From NCBI GenBank assembly GCA_027449725.1, contig DAIDLB010000030.1:1-5609 (forward strand): 5,609 nucleotides of DNA. Reading direction: 5' to 3'. Origin of the DNA: Chlamydiota bacterium. Lineage in GTDB: Bacteria > Chlamydiota > Chlamydiia > Chlamydiales > SM23-39. The notes beneath the pieces were generated by a model. The model was given only the letters and a program-made list of their open reading frames with translations, was not told the origin of the DNA and ran no database searches. A program made the translations under genes and the position numbers. Of the stretch, positions 1-4,924 are shown one piece after another (the stretch's first letter is position 1; each line of letters opens with the position of its first letter).

Positions 1-23
1 AAACTATAGTCCCCGAAACCCAT

Positions 24-52
24 CTTTTCAAGATTAGTTCAGTATTGAAAAG
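24..52. repeat. Stem-loop inverted repeat (8-bp arms) in intergenic DNA
   Basis: CTTTTCAA at 24-31 is the exact reverse complement of TTGAAAAG at 45-52, with a 13-base loop. The arms are AT-rich and no T-run follows on either strand, so this is not a typical intrinsic terminator. It lies just beyond the palindrome cluster at 92-207 and may belong to the same intergenic repeat family. Its function is unknown. Confidence 0.45.
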
Positions 53-91
53 CGGCTCAAAAGCCCACGAAAATCGACAGAACCTCACTTG

Positions 92-147
92 GAAACCTCT
101 TTTTTATGCTGACGCACTCCGTGCGCCAGCATAAAAAAAGGGGTTTC
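92..147. repeat. Long near-perfect palindrome, hairpin with 3-base loop
   Basis: The left arm (92-117) pairs with the right arm (121-147) around the loop TCC at 118-120. The inner stem is GCAC/GTGC. Beyond one A-C mismatch (112/126) it continues as ATGCTG/CAGCAT, then a T-run (100-105) against an A-run (133-139), then GAAACC/GGTTTC. One base is bulged, because the right arm has one more A or G. About 24 pairs form. The polarity is unusual: U-run on the 5' arm and A-run on the 3' arm in both reading directions, the opposite of an intrinsic terminator. This fits a REP/MITE-like dispersed palindrome better than a terminator. The hairpin itself is certain from the sequence; its role is not. Confidence 0.75.
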
Positions 148-165
148 AAAAGGGCTCGCCCTTTT
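148..165 (-). terminator. Possible bidirectional terminator-like hairpin
   Basis: AAAAGGGC (148-155) and GCCCTTTT (158-165) are exact reverse complements separated by two bases, so the hairpin realistically closes as GGG-CTCG-CCC flanked by an A-run and a T-run. The A-run/stem/T-run arrangement reads the same on both strands, as in small bidirectional terminators. It lies 41 bases past the stop of the minus-strand ORF ending at 206 and could end that transcript. The GC stem is short and only four Ts follow, so termination would be weak. It also competes with the larger pairing at 150-207. Confidence 0.3.
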
Positions 166-207
166 GCGGGCTTGAAAAACTTCGTTTTCCAGAGGGGCGG
201 AGCCCTT
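150..207. repeat. Second long palindrome with nested hairpin
   Basis: AAGGGCTC (150-157) pairs exactly with GAGCCCTT (200-207). With one bulged base, the following GCCC (158-161) also pairs with the GGGGC-type stretch at 194-198, giving a stem of about 12 bp. Inside it, GAAAAAC (174-180) can fold back on GTTTTC (184-189) around TTC. Together with 92-147 this makes a compact block of three or more stem-loops covering nearly all of 92-207. The outer right arm contains the stop codon of the ORF at 206-523, so that gene's 3' end is embedded in the structure. Confidence 0.6.
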
Positions 208-523
208 AAAGAATGGATTGGATATCGCCAAGCCGCTCATCGTTGGCAGCGCAGCGCAGATGGTGATGGCAGCGCCGGGCGCGGCGCAGGAAGTCGTAGA
301 CTTGCTGGCGGAGCGTCGGCTGAGGGCCCGAGGAACAGGGGAGGGTTTCTTCGAGGAGGATTTGATCTTCTTGAATGGAGAGAGTGGCTTTACGGTCGGG
401 GAGGGAGGCGAAGTAGTTGGCGATGGCCTTGGGAGCTGCGGCGTCTCCGGAGAAGACGGGCGCAGACAAACGAAAAGTTTTCTTTGCGATTTCAATGGAG
501 ATAGTGAAGGGTTTGCCGCTCAT
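206..523 (-). CDS. Hypothetical protein, 105 aa, unrecognised
   Basis: This ORF starts at the ATG at 523-521 and ends with TAA at 208-206. I do not recognise a family. The N-terminal half (residues 1-60) alternates hydrophobic and charged residues as in a small beta-rich globular domain, for example TISIEIAKKTFRLS at 7-20. Residues 70-92 look helical and strongly basic, with the run RRARRCHHHLRC. There is no signal peptide or membrane segment. No clear Shine-Dalgarno precedes the ATG, only AGAAG a few bases upstream. It lies 66 bases downstream of the rsm22-like gene on the same strand, so it could share that transcript or use the candidate promoter at 531-561. The stop codon sits inside a palindromic repeat, so the native C-terminus may have been changed by repeat insertion. 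Overlapping ORFs exist on both strands, so it is a probable rather than certain gene. Confidence 0.5.
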   Translation of the reverse strand: MSGKPFTISIEIAKKTFRLSAPVFSGDAAAPKAIANYFASLPDRKATLSIQEDQILLEETLPCSSGPQPTLRQQVYDFLRRARRCHHHLRCAANDERLGDIQSIL

Positions 524-530
524 CGCTTCT

Positions 531-561
531 ATTGTAACAGGGACGGGAGGGTTTCTGTAAA
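531..561 (-). promoter_or_regulatory. Candidate extended -10 promoter for the 206-523 ORF
   Basis: Reading the minus strand, TGTTACAAT (539-531) matches an extended -10 (TGn plus five of six of TATAAT). TTTACA (561-556) resembles a -35 box, 19 bases away, which is long but tolerable with an extended -10. The expected start of transcription is about 524-525, directly at the ATG at 523, so the transcript would be leaderless or nearly so. That is a reason for caution. Confidence 0.35.
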
Positions 562-572
562 GCGGTTTTACA
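556..572. repeat. Palindrome TGTAAA-N5-TTTACA between two minus-strand genes
   Basis: TGTAAA (556-561) and TTTACA (567-572) are exact reverse complements around a five-base spacer. It lies 18 bases after the stop of the rsm22-like gene and overlaps the candidate -35 of the next ORF, a fitting place for an operator. No T-run follows the stem, so it is not a good terminator. Confidence 0.35.
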
Positions 573-589
573 CCGCGCGCAGGAAGGTT

Positions 590-1531
590 TTACAACCAGC
601 CGTCGCCCCAAGATGCGTTCCGGGCTGAGCGGTAGGATTCCTGGCTGCGGGAGATGGTTTGACAGAGGAGTTGGCCTTGTGTGCAGAGGGGGAATTGGAT
701 CAGGCCGGACCCTTTTTTTGGGGGGCCGACGATTCGGCCAAGGGGGATCGGTGCGGGGGTTTTGGAGAAGGCGAGATAGGAAAATTTTTCATCTTCGTAG
801 CCAAGAGTGGCGCTTTTCAAAAATTTGTGCATGCGGGTCCGCTCGACCCGGGCCGGGAAGTGGCACCAGTCGGGCGATTGGAGAGGACAGGCTAGGCGGT
901 GGGGGCAAGGGGCGATCAGGTGGGCATCGGCGGCTAGCGCCCATTCGCGGATTTGCAGGATGCGGCCGTAGCCTGCCGGGGTCCCGGGTTCGATGACGAC
1001 AATGGTTTGGGTCTGCGGCCAGAGGCGCTCGAGAAGTTGGGTGGTTTGGGCGGGAGAGAGTTCTGCGATGACGTAGGAGAGGAGGGCGAGGTCGGCTGGG
1101 GGAAGGGAACCTTGGAGGGGCTGCGTGTGCCAGGTTGCGTGCTGGAGAAGAGGAGACAGGGAGGCGGAGGCGAGGCGCTGTCCGGTTTGGGCCATGGGGA
1201 GGCTTTGTTCGATCAGGGTCAGGGTGAGGAGGGAAGGAAAGAGGGCGGCGGCGGCCCAGGAGGCTGTTCCCGGCCCGGCGCCGAGGTCGAGACAGGTTGT
1301 TGGGGGACGCATTCGGTTGCTGCATTCGAGGAGGACGGCGTAGATGGCGGCATAGGTTGCCGGCATCCGGACGGCGAGGTAGGCAGCCCCTGCGGCCGGG
1401 TTTTGGAAGGCGGAGGGGGCGCTTTCCTGGTAGCGGGTGGTGAGATGAGAGGCGGCTTTTTTCAGCTCATCCGGAGAAAAGGGAGCGCACTCGCGCTCGA
1501 TCGCCGCTTGCAGGCTGTCAGGAAGGCGCAT
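590..1531 (-). CDS. Rsm22/METTL17-family predicted rRNA methyltransferase / small-subunit assembly factor
   Basis: This 313-residue protein has the Rsm22 layout. A helical N-terminal region (1-75) contains the stretch YLAVRMPATYAAIY. A class I SAM-binding domain follows, with motif I LDLGAGPGTAS at 81-91, an acidic strand end LIEQS at 106-110, and EPGTPAGY at 181-188. Next comes a cysteine region CPHRLACPL (209-217) and WCHF (222-225), then FPARVERTRMHKFLK (225-239). The tail has the family's SRSQ...YRSAR...WGD pattern (294-310). C209, C215, C223 and C283 are spaced like the four-cysteine iron-sulfur site described for METTL17/Rsm22. The family acts on the small ribosomal subunit; methylation itself is only predicted. 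The ATG at 1531 overlaps the end of the HlyD-like gene by 14 bases and has no Shine-Dalgarno, which suggests translational coupling. It is the last gene of the ung-led chain. Confidence 0.85.
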   Translation of the reverse strand: MRLPDSLQAAIERECAPFSPDELKKAASHLTTRYQESAPSAFQNPAAGAAYLAVRMPATYAAIYAVLLECSNRMRPPTTCLDLGAGPGTASWAAAALFPSLLTLTLIEQSLPMAQTGQRLASASLSPLLQHATWHTQPLQGSLPPADLALLSYVIAELSPAQTTQLLERLWPQTQTIVVIEPGTPAGYGRILQIREWALAADAHLIAPCPHRLACPLQSPDWCHFPARVERTRMHKFLKSATLGYEDEKFSYLAFSKTPAPIPLGRIVGPPKKGSGLIQFPLCTQGQLLCQTISRSQESYRSARNASWGDGWL

Positions 1532-2345
1532 GGAGAGTCAGTTGCACTTGCAGGTTCGGGCGGAGGCAGTCGGGATAGCCCTCTTTGAGCGAGATCCGGA
1601 CGGGGATGCCTGCGTGGTTGGGCAGGGCGATGGGAGAGATCCAGGAGATCTCCCCTTCCCATTTGAGGGAGGTGTCTGAGGGGAGGCGGGCGGTCGCTCG
1701 TTGACCGATTTGGATTTGAGAGGCAGAAGTTTCGGGAACGACGGCTTCGATCCAAAGCGTTTTTGCATTGCAGAGAAGACAGACCGCGTCGCCCGGAAGA
1801 GTGGCTTCGCCGTCGCCTTTTTTCCGTTCGATGAGATAGCCCGATGCGGGCGACGGAACGTGTTTCCGTTGAATGACGGTTTTAGCCAGCTCAACTTTTT
1901 GCGCTGCGGCGGCGATCTCTTTTCGGCATTGCTCAGCGAGTCCCTGCTGCGCGCCGAGGCGGGCGAGCGGCTGTTCGGAGTGGTCTTGCATCCCAATGGC
2001 CTCGTCGGAGCGTGCGTTGAGATATTCCTGCATCGCGGCTTCCGCTTCGGCGAGGTGTCCGGCGAGCTTGTGGCGAAGAGCTTCGATCGCCGTTTGCTGG
2101 GCGGCCAGGTCGGCCTCTTCTTCGGCGGCGCTGAGCGAAAAGAGAGTCTCCCCCTTTTCTATCCAACCACCCTCCTCGATGTTGAGATGAGAAAGGATAC
2201 CGGGGACGTCCGCGCGCACCTCGATTAAGGGCGCGGCGAGACGAGCGTCGTCGATGCGGATTGGGGCGCGTCCGCCCACAAGCCACAGAATAGCGATTCC
2301 GATTGGGAGGGCTGCAACTAACGGCCAGGACTTGGGGATCTTCAT
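1518..2345 (-). CDS. HlyD/EmrA-like periplasmic adaptor (membrane fusion protein) of an efflux pump
   Basis: This 275-residue adaptor would link an inner-membrane transporter to an outer-membrane channel. Residues 7-24 form one N-terminal membrane anchor. Residues 38-71 are the first half of a lipoyl-like domain (VRADVPGILSHLNIEEGGWI at 43-62, then KGETLFSL). Residues 74-160 are Ala/Glu/Gln-rich and form the helical hairpin. Residues 162-194 give the second lipoyl half (VPSPASGYLIERKKGDG). Residues 197-272 form the beta-barrel (LWIEAVVPE, IGQRATARLP). At 275 residues it is short for HlyD/EmrA proteins. The ATG at 2345 is chosen because GAGGAAA lies just upstream and because it forms an ATGA overlap with the MFS stop. 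The reading frame stays open further upstream, but that extension lies inside the MFS gene and does not look like an adaptor. The overlap with an exporter gene strongly implies a joint pump. Confidence 0.85.
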   Translation of the reverse strand: MKIPKSWPLVAALPIGIAILWLVGGRAPIRIDDARLAAPLIEVRADVPGILSHLNIEEGGWIEKGETLFSLSAAEEEADLAAQQTAIEALRHKLAGHLAEAEAAMQEYLNARSDEAIGMQDHSEQPLARLGAQQGLAEQCRKEIAAAAQKVELAKTVIQRKHVPSPASGYLIERKKGDGEATLPGDAVCLLCNAKTLWIEAVVPETSASQIQIGQRATARLPSDTSLKWEGEISWISPIALPNHAGIPVRISLKEGYPDCLRPNLQVQLTLHAPS

Positions 2346-3574
2346 GGTTTCCTCGGTTGTTTCACTGCCAAAAAGTAGATGATGCACGCGATGAAGAGAG
2401 CGCCGCCGGCGATGAGAAAGGGGGGGCTGGCTGATTTCCGGTAGGCGAGGCCTCCGATGACGGGGGCTATCGACATCGCAAGCGATTGCATCGACTGGCT
2501 GATGCCGAGAATTTTTCCCTGGATCTGGCGCGGGGCCAAATTCGAGATGACGCCAGTGCAAAGGGGCCAGGCGAGTCCCGCGATCAGGACGCCGCCGCCT
2601 AAAAATGTGAGCATCATCCAAAGGGGGGCGGGGACCGCGATGAGAACGCAGAGAACCGTGAACGCGATCAAACAGATCTCGAGGACAAAGAAATCGGAGA
2701 AGCGCTTTTGAAGGCATTTATTCAGATAGCCGGAGCTAAGGGCCCAAAAAATCCCCATGAAAATCGCAAGATTGCCGATGCCTGAGTTGGTGAAGCTGAA
2801 CCGTTCGACGACAAGGACGGGTGTAAATTGGAAGAGGAGCGTCCAGGCGAAGACGAAGAGAAAGTAGATCGCGTAGATCCGCTTGATCCGCTCGGTCTTC
2901 AGAGCCTGGCCAATGTTTTGAAACCCTTCCCAAAAGTTGTATTGAACGCTCGGGTCCACCTCGGCCGTCTCCCTGAATCCGAACCAGACGAAAAAGAGGT
3001 TGCAAAGGGTCAGCCCTGCAGCAAGCCAAAGGGGCAGAAAGGGAGTGAAGAAGGGATGCACCGTCGAATCGGAGAGCCTGCCTCCGGCAAAAGCACCCGC
3101 GACGAAGGCGAGGCCTGCAAAAAGAGAGAGATAGCCGAAGAGCTTCGTCTTCGTTTTCTCATCGGGGCTCAGGTCGGCGATGCTGGCGAGGCAGATGGGG
3201 ATGTTGCTGGCAAACGCGCCGGTGATAAATCTGCTGACGAAGAGAAGCCAGAGCGTTCCCATTTGCATGGCGACGGCGCTCAACGCGAGTCCGAAAAATG
3301 CATAGAAAATGCTGACCGCAAGCCCTTTTTTCCGTCCCCTCCGGTCGGCATATTCGCCGAGAAGCGGCGCGCCGAAAAACTGTCCCAACGAGAAGGCCAT
3401 GAGAAAGAGGCCGAGGAGGGTCGTCCGCTCCCCGATGGCGACATCGGGTGTGAAGAGCTTGTTTTCGGGATCGAGGAAATAGGGAGCGAAGATGGGGAAG
3501 ACGATGGCCCAGCAGAGGTTGTCGATGAAGAAGGTGAAAAAGACCGACGCAAGCGTGAGCTTTCGTTTCAACAT
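2342..3574 (-). CDS. Major facilitator superfamily exporter (DHA1/TetA-like, 12 helices)
   Basis: From the ATG at 3574 this is a 410-residue inner-membrane transporter. Helix 1 carries FFIDNLCWAIVFPIFAPYFL (residues 15-34), a pattern I associate with MFS proteins of intracellular bacteria. Motif A is clear between helices 2 and 3 (GEYADRRGRKK, 73-83). Helix 4 has SRFITGAFASNIP and helix 5 a glycine-rich LFAGLAFVAGAFAGG (about 151-165), as in drug:H+ antiporters. A cytoplasmic loop (about 203-232) separates two six-helix halves. This length fits the 12-helix DHA1 group rather than the 14-helix EmrB group. A TTG at 3589 in frame gives five more residues; the ATG is preferred because it makes a 7-base overlap with the ung stop, although no Shine-Dalgarno supports either. 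Its stop overlaps the adaptor start by four bases. The substrate cannot be told from sequence. Confidence 0.88.
   Translation of the reverse strand: MLKRKLTLASVFFTFFIDNLCWAIVFPIFAPYFLDPENKLFTPDVAIGERTTLLGLFLMAFSLGQFFGAPLLGEYADRRGRKKGLAVSIFYAFFGLALSAVAMQMGTLWLLFVSRFITGAFASNIPICLASIADLSPDEKTKTKLFGYLSLFAGLAFVAGAFAGGRLSDSTVHPFFTPFLPLWLAAGLTLCNLFFVWFGFRETAEVDPSVQYNFWEGFQNIGQALKTERIKRIYAIYFLFVFAWTLLFQFTPVLVVERFSFTNSGIGNLAIFMGIFWALSSGYLNKCLQKRFSDFFVLEICLIAFTVLCVLIAVPAPLWMMLTFLGGGVLIAGLAWPLCTGVISNLAPRQIQGKILGISQSMQSLAMSIAPVIGGLAYRKSASPPFLIAGGALFIACIIYFLAVKQPRKP
2348..2354 (-). promoter_or_regulatory. Shine-Dalgarno site setting the HlyD-like start
   Basis: On the minus strand GAGGAAA precedes the ATG at 2345-2343 by two bases (the GAGG core by five). 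It is the clearest ribosome binding site in the minus-strand chain. It lies inside the last codons of the MFS gene, so the adaptor can be initiated independently as well as by coupling. It decides the start against the longer open frame. Confidence 0.65.
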
Positions 3575-4281
3575 CCGGAGAGGTTCCAATCGATTGGCTG
3601 TTTTCCCGCCCGCTTCAAGAATTCATTGGCCTTCGAAAAGTGGCGGCAGCCGAAAAACCCCGCGTGGGCGGAGAGCGGCGATGGGTGCGGCGAGACGAGA
3701 ACCAGGTGATGCGACGCCTCCCCTTCAGGCGCAACATGGCGCCACTTTTCCAAAGCGGACTTGCCCCACAAAATGAAGACGAGCGGATCCTTCCTGTCGG
3801 CCAAGAGACGCACAATCCGGTCGGTGAACTCTTCCCAGCCTCTTCCGTAATGAGAGCGGGGCTGCCCTTCCCGGACGGTAAGCGTCGCGTTGAGAAGCAA
3901 AACGCCCTGGGCGGCCCAGCCTAAAAGAGTGCCATGCCCGGGCGGAGTGAAACCGATGTCGGCCGCCAGTTCCTTGTAGATGTTTTGCAGAGAGGGAGGG
4001 ATCTGCACGCCCGGCAGAACGCTGAAGCTCAGGCCGTGCGCCTGTCCGGCCCCGTGATAGGGGTCTTGTCCCATAATGACGACCTTGACCTCTTCAAAAG
4101 GAGTGCGGCAGAGGGCGTCAAACGTTTTTTCGAAAGGGGGAAAAATTGTCTGGCCATCTGCGATCTCTTGGGCCAAAAAGGCCTCGAGCTTCCGCATGTA
4201 CGGCTTTTCAAATTCGGACTTTAAGCGATCGAGCCAGGAGCGGTCCATCCTTGCAGAAGCGGGAGGAGAAGATGCCATCAT
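3568..4281 (-). CDS. ung: Uracil-DNA glycosylase, family 1
   Basis: This cytoplasmic enzyme removes uracil from DNA at the start of base excision repair. All family 1 motifs are present in the 237-residue product. The water-activating loop is GQDPYHG (71-77) with catalytic D73 and Y75. F86 for base stacking is in GLSFSV, the uracil-reading N131 is in LLLNATLTVR, and the leucine loop HPSPLS (199-204) carries H199 and L203. The length is normal for the family, and the C-terminus has the expected PIDW before a short tail. The start is uncertain. ATGs at 4281 and 4278 place the conserved SW...L...PY segment at the usual distance, and one at 4248 is also possible. None has a good Shine-Dalgarno, and a longer open frame up to 4389 looks unlike Ung. 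TATATT (minus strand, 4295-4290) might be a -10 but has no good -35. It is the first gene of the minus-strand chain. Confidence 0.96.
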   Translation of the reverse strand: MMASSPPASARMDRSWLDRLKSEFEKPYMRKLEAFLAQEIADGQTIFPPFEKTFDALCRTPFEEVKVVIMGQDPYHGAGQAHGLSFSVLPGVQIPPSLQNIYKELAADIGFTPPGHGTLLGWAAQGVLLLNATLTVREGQPRSHYGRGWEEFTDRIVRLLADRKDPLVFILWGKSALEKWRHVAPEGEASHHLVLVSPHPSPLSAHAGFFGCRHFSKANEFLKRAGKQPIDWNLSGC

Positions 4282-4303
4282 GGCAGGGGAATATAGCAGA
4301 AAA

Positions 4304-4313
4304 GAGAATTCTC
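4304..4313. repeat. Perfect 10-bp palindrome in the divergent promoter region
   Basis: GAGAATTCTC is self-complementary. It lies in the 108-base gap between ung (minus) and the gene at 4390 (plus), upstream of the plus-strand -35 and close to where an ung promoter would be. It could be an operator serving both directions, but ten symmetric bases can arise by chance. Confidence 0.25.
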
Positions 4314-4338
4314 GGATGCAGGTGAATTTTTTGAAATC

Positions 4339-4367
4339 TGGACAGAATGGCGCTCCTTGCTTACAAT
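4339..4367 (+). promoter_or_regulatory. Sigma70-type promoter of the 4390 gene (and probably tRNA-Pro)
   Basis: TGGACA (4339-4344) matches five of six bases of the -35 consensus. TACAAT (4362-4367) matches five of six of the -10, and the spacer is exactly 17 bases. Transcription should begin near 4374, giving a leader of about 16 bases that contains GGAAGGTG (4378-4385) before the ATG at 4390. No other promoter is obvious before the tRNA, so this one probably transcribes both. Confidence 0.7.
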
Positions 4368-4389
4368 GATTGGCTTTGGAAGGTGACAC

Positions 4390-4677
4390 ATGAAAAATTT
4401 GGCTGAGAACAACCTGATCCGTTTTACGAACATCACGCGCAAAAAGGATTCCCTCTACGCCAACTTCCGTGTGAAAGGCCTTCGCAACGGCGTTGTATTC
4501 TCAGCTTCAATTTCAGTGGACCTGACGGCGCTTGAACTTCATCCCGGCGACTCTCTCGAAAAAATCGTCGAAGAGTGTGCACGCCACGGCGTAAAAGAGT
4601 TCAAGAAAGCGGAGATCCAGTTCGAGGGCGTAGCTGCAGTTCTAAGTGACCATCTGGGTGTAGCGCAGCTTGGCTAG
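4390..4677 (+). CDS. Conserved-looking small hypothetical protein, 95 aa
   Basis: A strong context supports this gene: a sigma70-type promoter at 4339-4367, the ribosome binding site GGAAGGTG at 4378-4385, and the ATG at 4390. The protein is soluble with no signal peptide. Residues 8-45 look like a beta-sheet (IRFTNITRKKDSLYANFRVK, then VVFSASISVDL). Residues 53-73 form a likely helix (DSLEKIVEECARHGVKEFKK), followed by a strand FEGVAAVL. I cannot name a family. From memory it resembles small chlamydial proteins encoded beside ung, which is unverified. The stop TAG at 4675-4677 lies 24 bases inside the tRNA-Pro gene, so the last eight residues are read from tRNA sequence. The natural C-terminus was probably near residue 87 before a stop was lost, or the overlap is real and conserved. 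Confidence 0.8.
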   Translation: MKNLAENNLIRFTNITRKKDSLYANFRVKGLRNGVVFSASISVDLTALELHPGDSLEKIVEECARHGVKEFKKAEIQFEGVAAVLSDHLGVAQLG

Positions 4678-4728
4678 CGCGTTTGCATGGGGTGCAAGAG
4701 GTCGTAGGTTCGAATCCTATCACCCAGA
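4654..4728 (+). tRNA. tRNA-Pro (anticodon GGG)
   Basis: A full cloverleaf can be folded. Acceptor CTGGGTG (4654-4660) pairs perfectly with CACCCAG (4721-4727). The D-stem is GCGC (4663-4666) with GCGC (4677-4680). Anticodon stem TTTGC/GCAAG encloses loop ATGGGGT (4687-4693) with anticodon GGG at 4689-4691 and G37. T-arm GTAGG-TTCGAAT-CCTAT spans 4704-4720. The C1-G72 pair and discriminator A73 are the usual bacterial tRNA-Pro identity elements, and G37 also fits. CCA is not encoded. The 5' end overlaps the upstream ORF by 24 bases, so processing by RNase P would cut into that mRNA if the two are co-transcribed. Base composition drops sharply right after the gene. Confidence 0.95.
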
Positions 4729-4789
4729 TTCTTTTATTTCAACAAGTTACGGCTACTATCTATTAGTCATAAAATTCCTATTTTCGATC

Positions 4790-4808
4790 AGGTGGTGGAT
4801 AGGTGGTG
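4790..4808. repeat. Short tandem direct repeat AGGTGGTG x2
   Basis: AGGTGGTG occurs at 4790-4797 and again at 4801-4808, a period of 11 bases or about one helix turn. It is the only G-rich patch in an AT-rich non-coding stretch, 62 bases after tRNA-Pro. A helical-turn period is what would be expected for adjacent protein-binding half-sites, but two copies of eight bases is modest evidence. Confidence 0.35.
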
Positions 4809-4841
4809 AACAGTGTCAAATTTTAGAAACTGAATACCGCC

Positions 4842-4863
4842 ACATGATACGATCATGTTTTTT
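4842..4863 (+). terminator. Palindrome followed by T-run: candidate terminator after tRNA-Pro
   Basis: ACATGAT (4842-4848) and ATCATGT (4852-4858) are exact reverse complements around the three-base loop ACG. Six Ts (4858-4863) follow on the plus strand. It is placed to end the transcript of the 4390 gene and tRNA-Pro before exoD begins. Only two of the seven pairs are G-C, so the stem is weak and an operator role is also possible. Confidence 0.4.
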
Positions 4864-4890
4864 CATTTCCAAAATTTTGAAGCAAGCTTA

Positions 4891-4911
4891 TTAGTACAAG
4901 TAATGTACTAA
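4891..4911. promoter_or_regulatory. Operator-like perfect palindrome upstream of exoD
   Basis: TTAGTACA (4891-4898) and TGTACTAA (4904-4911) are exact reverse complements around a five-base spacer. The site ends 13 bases before the exoD ATG at 4925. The spacing of half-sites suits a dimeric helix-turn-helix repressor. A hairpin in the mRNA leader is the alternative. I could not place a convincing -35/-10 pair, although TTGAAG at 4877-4882 is a possible -35. Confidence 0.45.
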
Positions 4912-4924
4912 CTCAAGATAATCC

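Noticed and set aside
92..147. Intrinsic terminator for the minus-strand genes
   Set aside because: The stem is strong, but an A-run rather than a U-run sits on the 3' arm in both directions, the reverse of a terminator.
1..205. CRISPR array or tandem repeats in the left intergenic region
   Set aside because: The repeats are inverted, not regularly spaced direct repeats, and no repeat-spacer pattern is present.
85..495. Minus-strand open frame of 136 residues, Pro/Ser-rich, overlapping the 206-523 ORF
   Set aside because: Low-complexity composition typical of an out-of-frame reading of GC-rich DNA. Its C-terminus is the translated palindrome, and it has no ribosome binding site.
106..504. 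Plus-strand open frame beginning inside the palindrome at 92-147
   Set aside because: Arg/Gly-rich shadow antisense to the 206-523 ORF. Its start lies in a repeat and no promoter is visible.
556..572. TyrR-type box
   Set aside because: The arms TGTAAA and TTTACA match a TyrR box, but the spacer is five bases rather than six and no aromatic amino acid gene is nearby.
953..1588. Plus-strand 211-residue open frame opposite the rsm22-like gene
   Set aside because: Glycine-rich composition is what the complement of a GC-rich gene gives; the minus-strand protein has clear family motifs.
2828..3709. Plus-strand 293-residue open frame opposite the MFS and ung genes
   Set aside because: Highly charged and without domain features, antisense to two well-supported genes.
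4670..4894. Plus-strand 74-residue open frame starting in tRNA-Pro
   Set aside because: It begins in the middle of the tRNA, has no ribosome binding site, and shows no family pattern. I also considered it as an integrase remnant but saw no recombinase motif.
4917..4922. GATAAT as the exoD -10 box
   Set aside because: It lies two bases before the ATG, so transcription would begin inside the coding region, and no -35 sits at the right distance.
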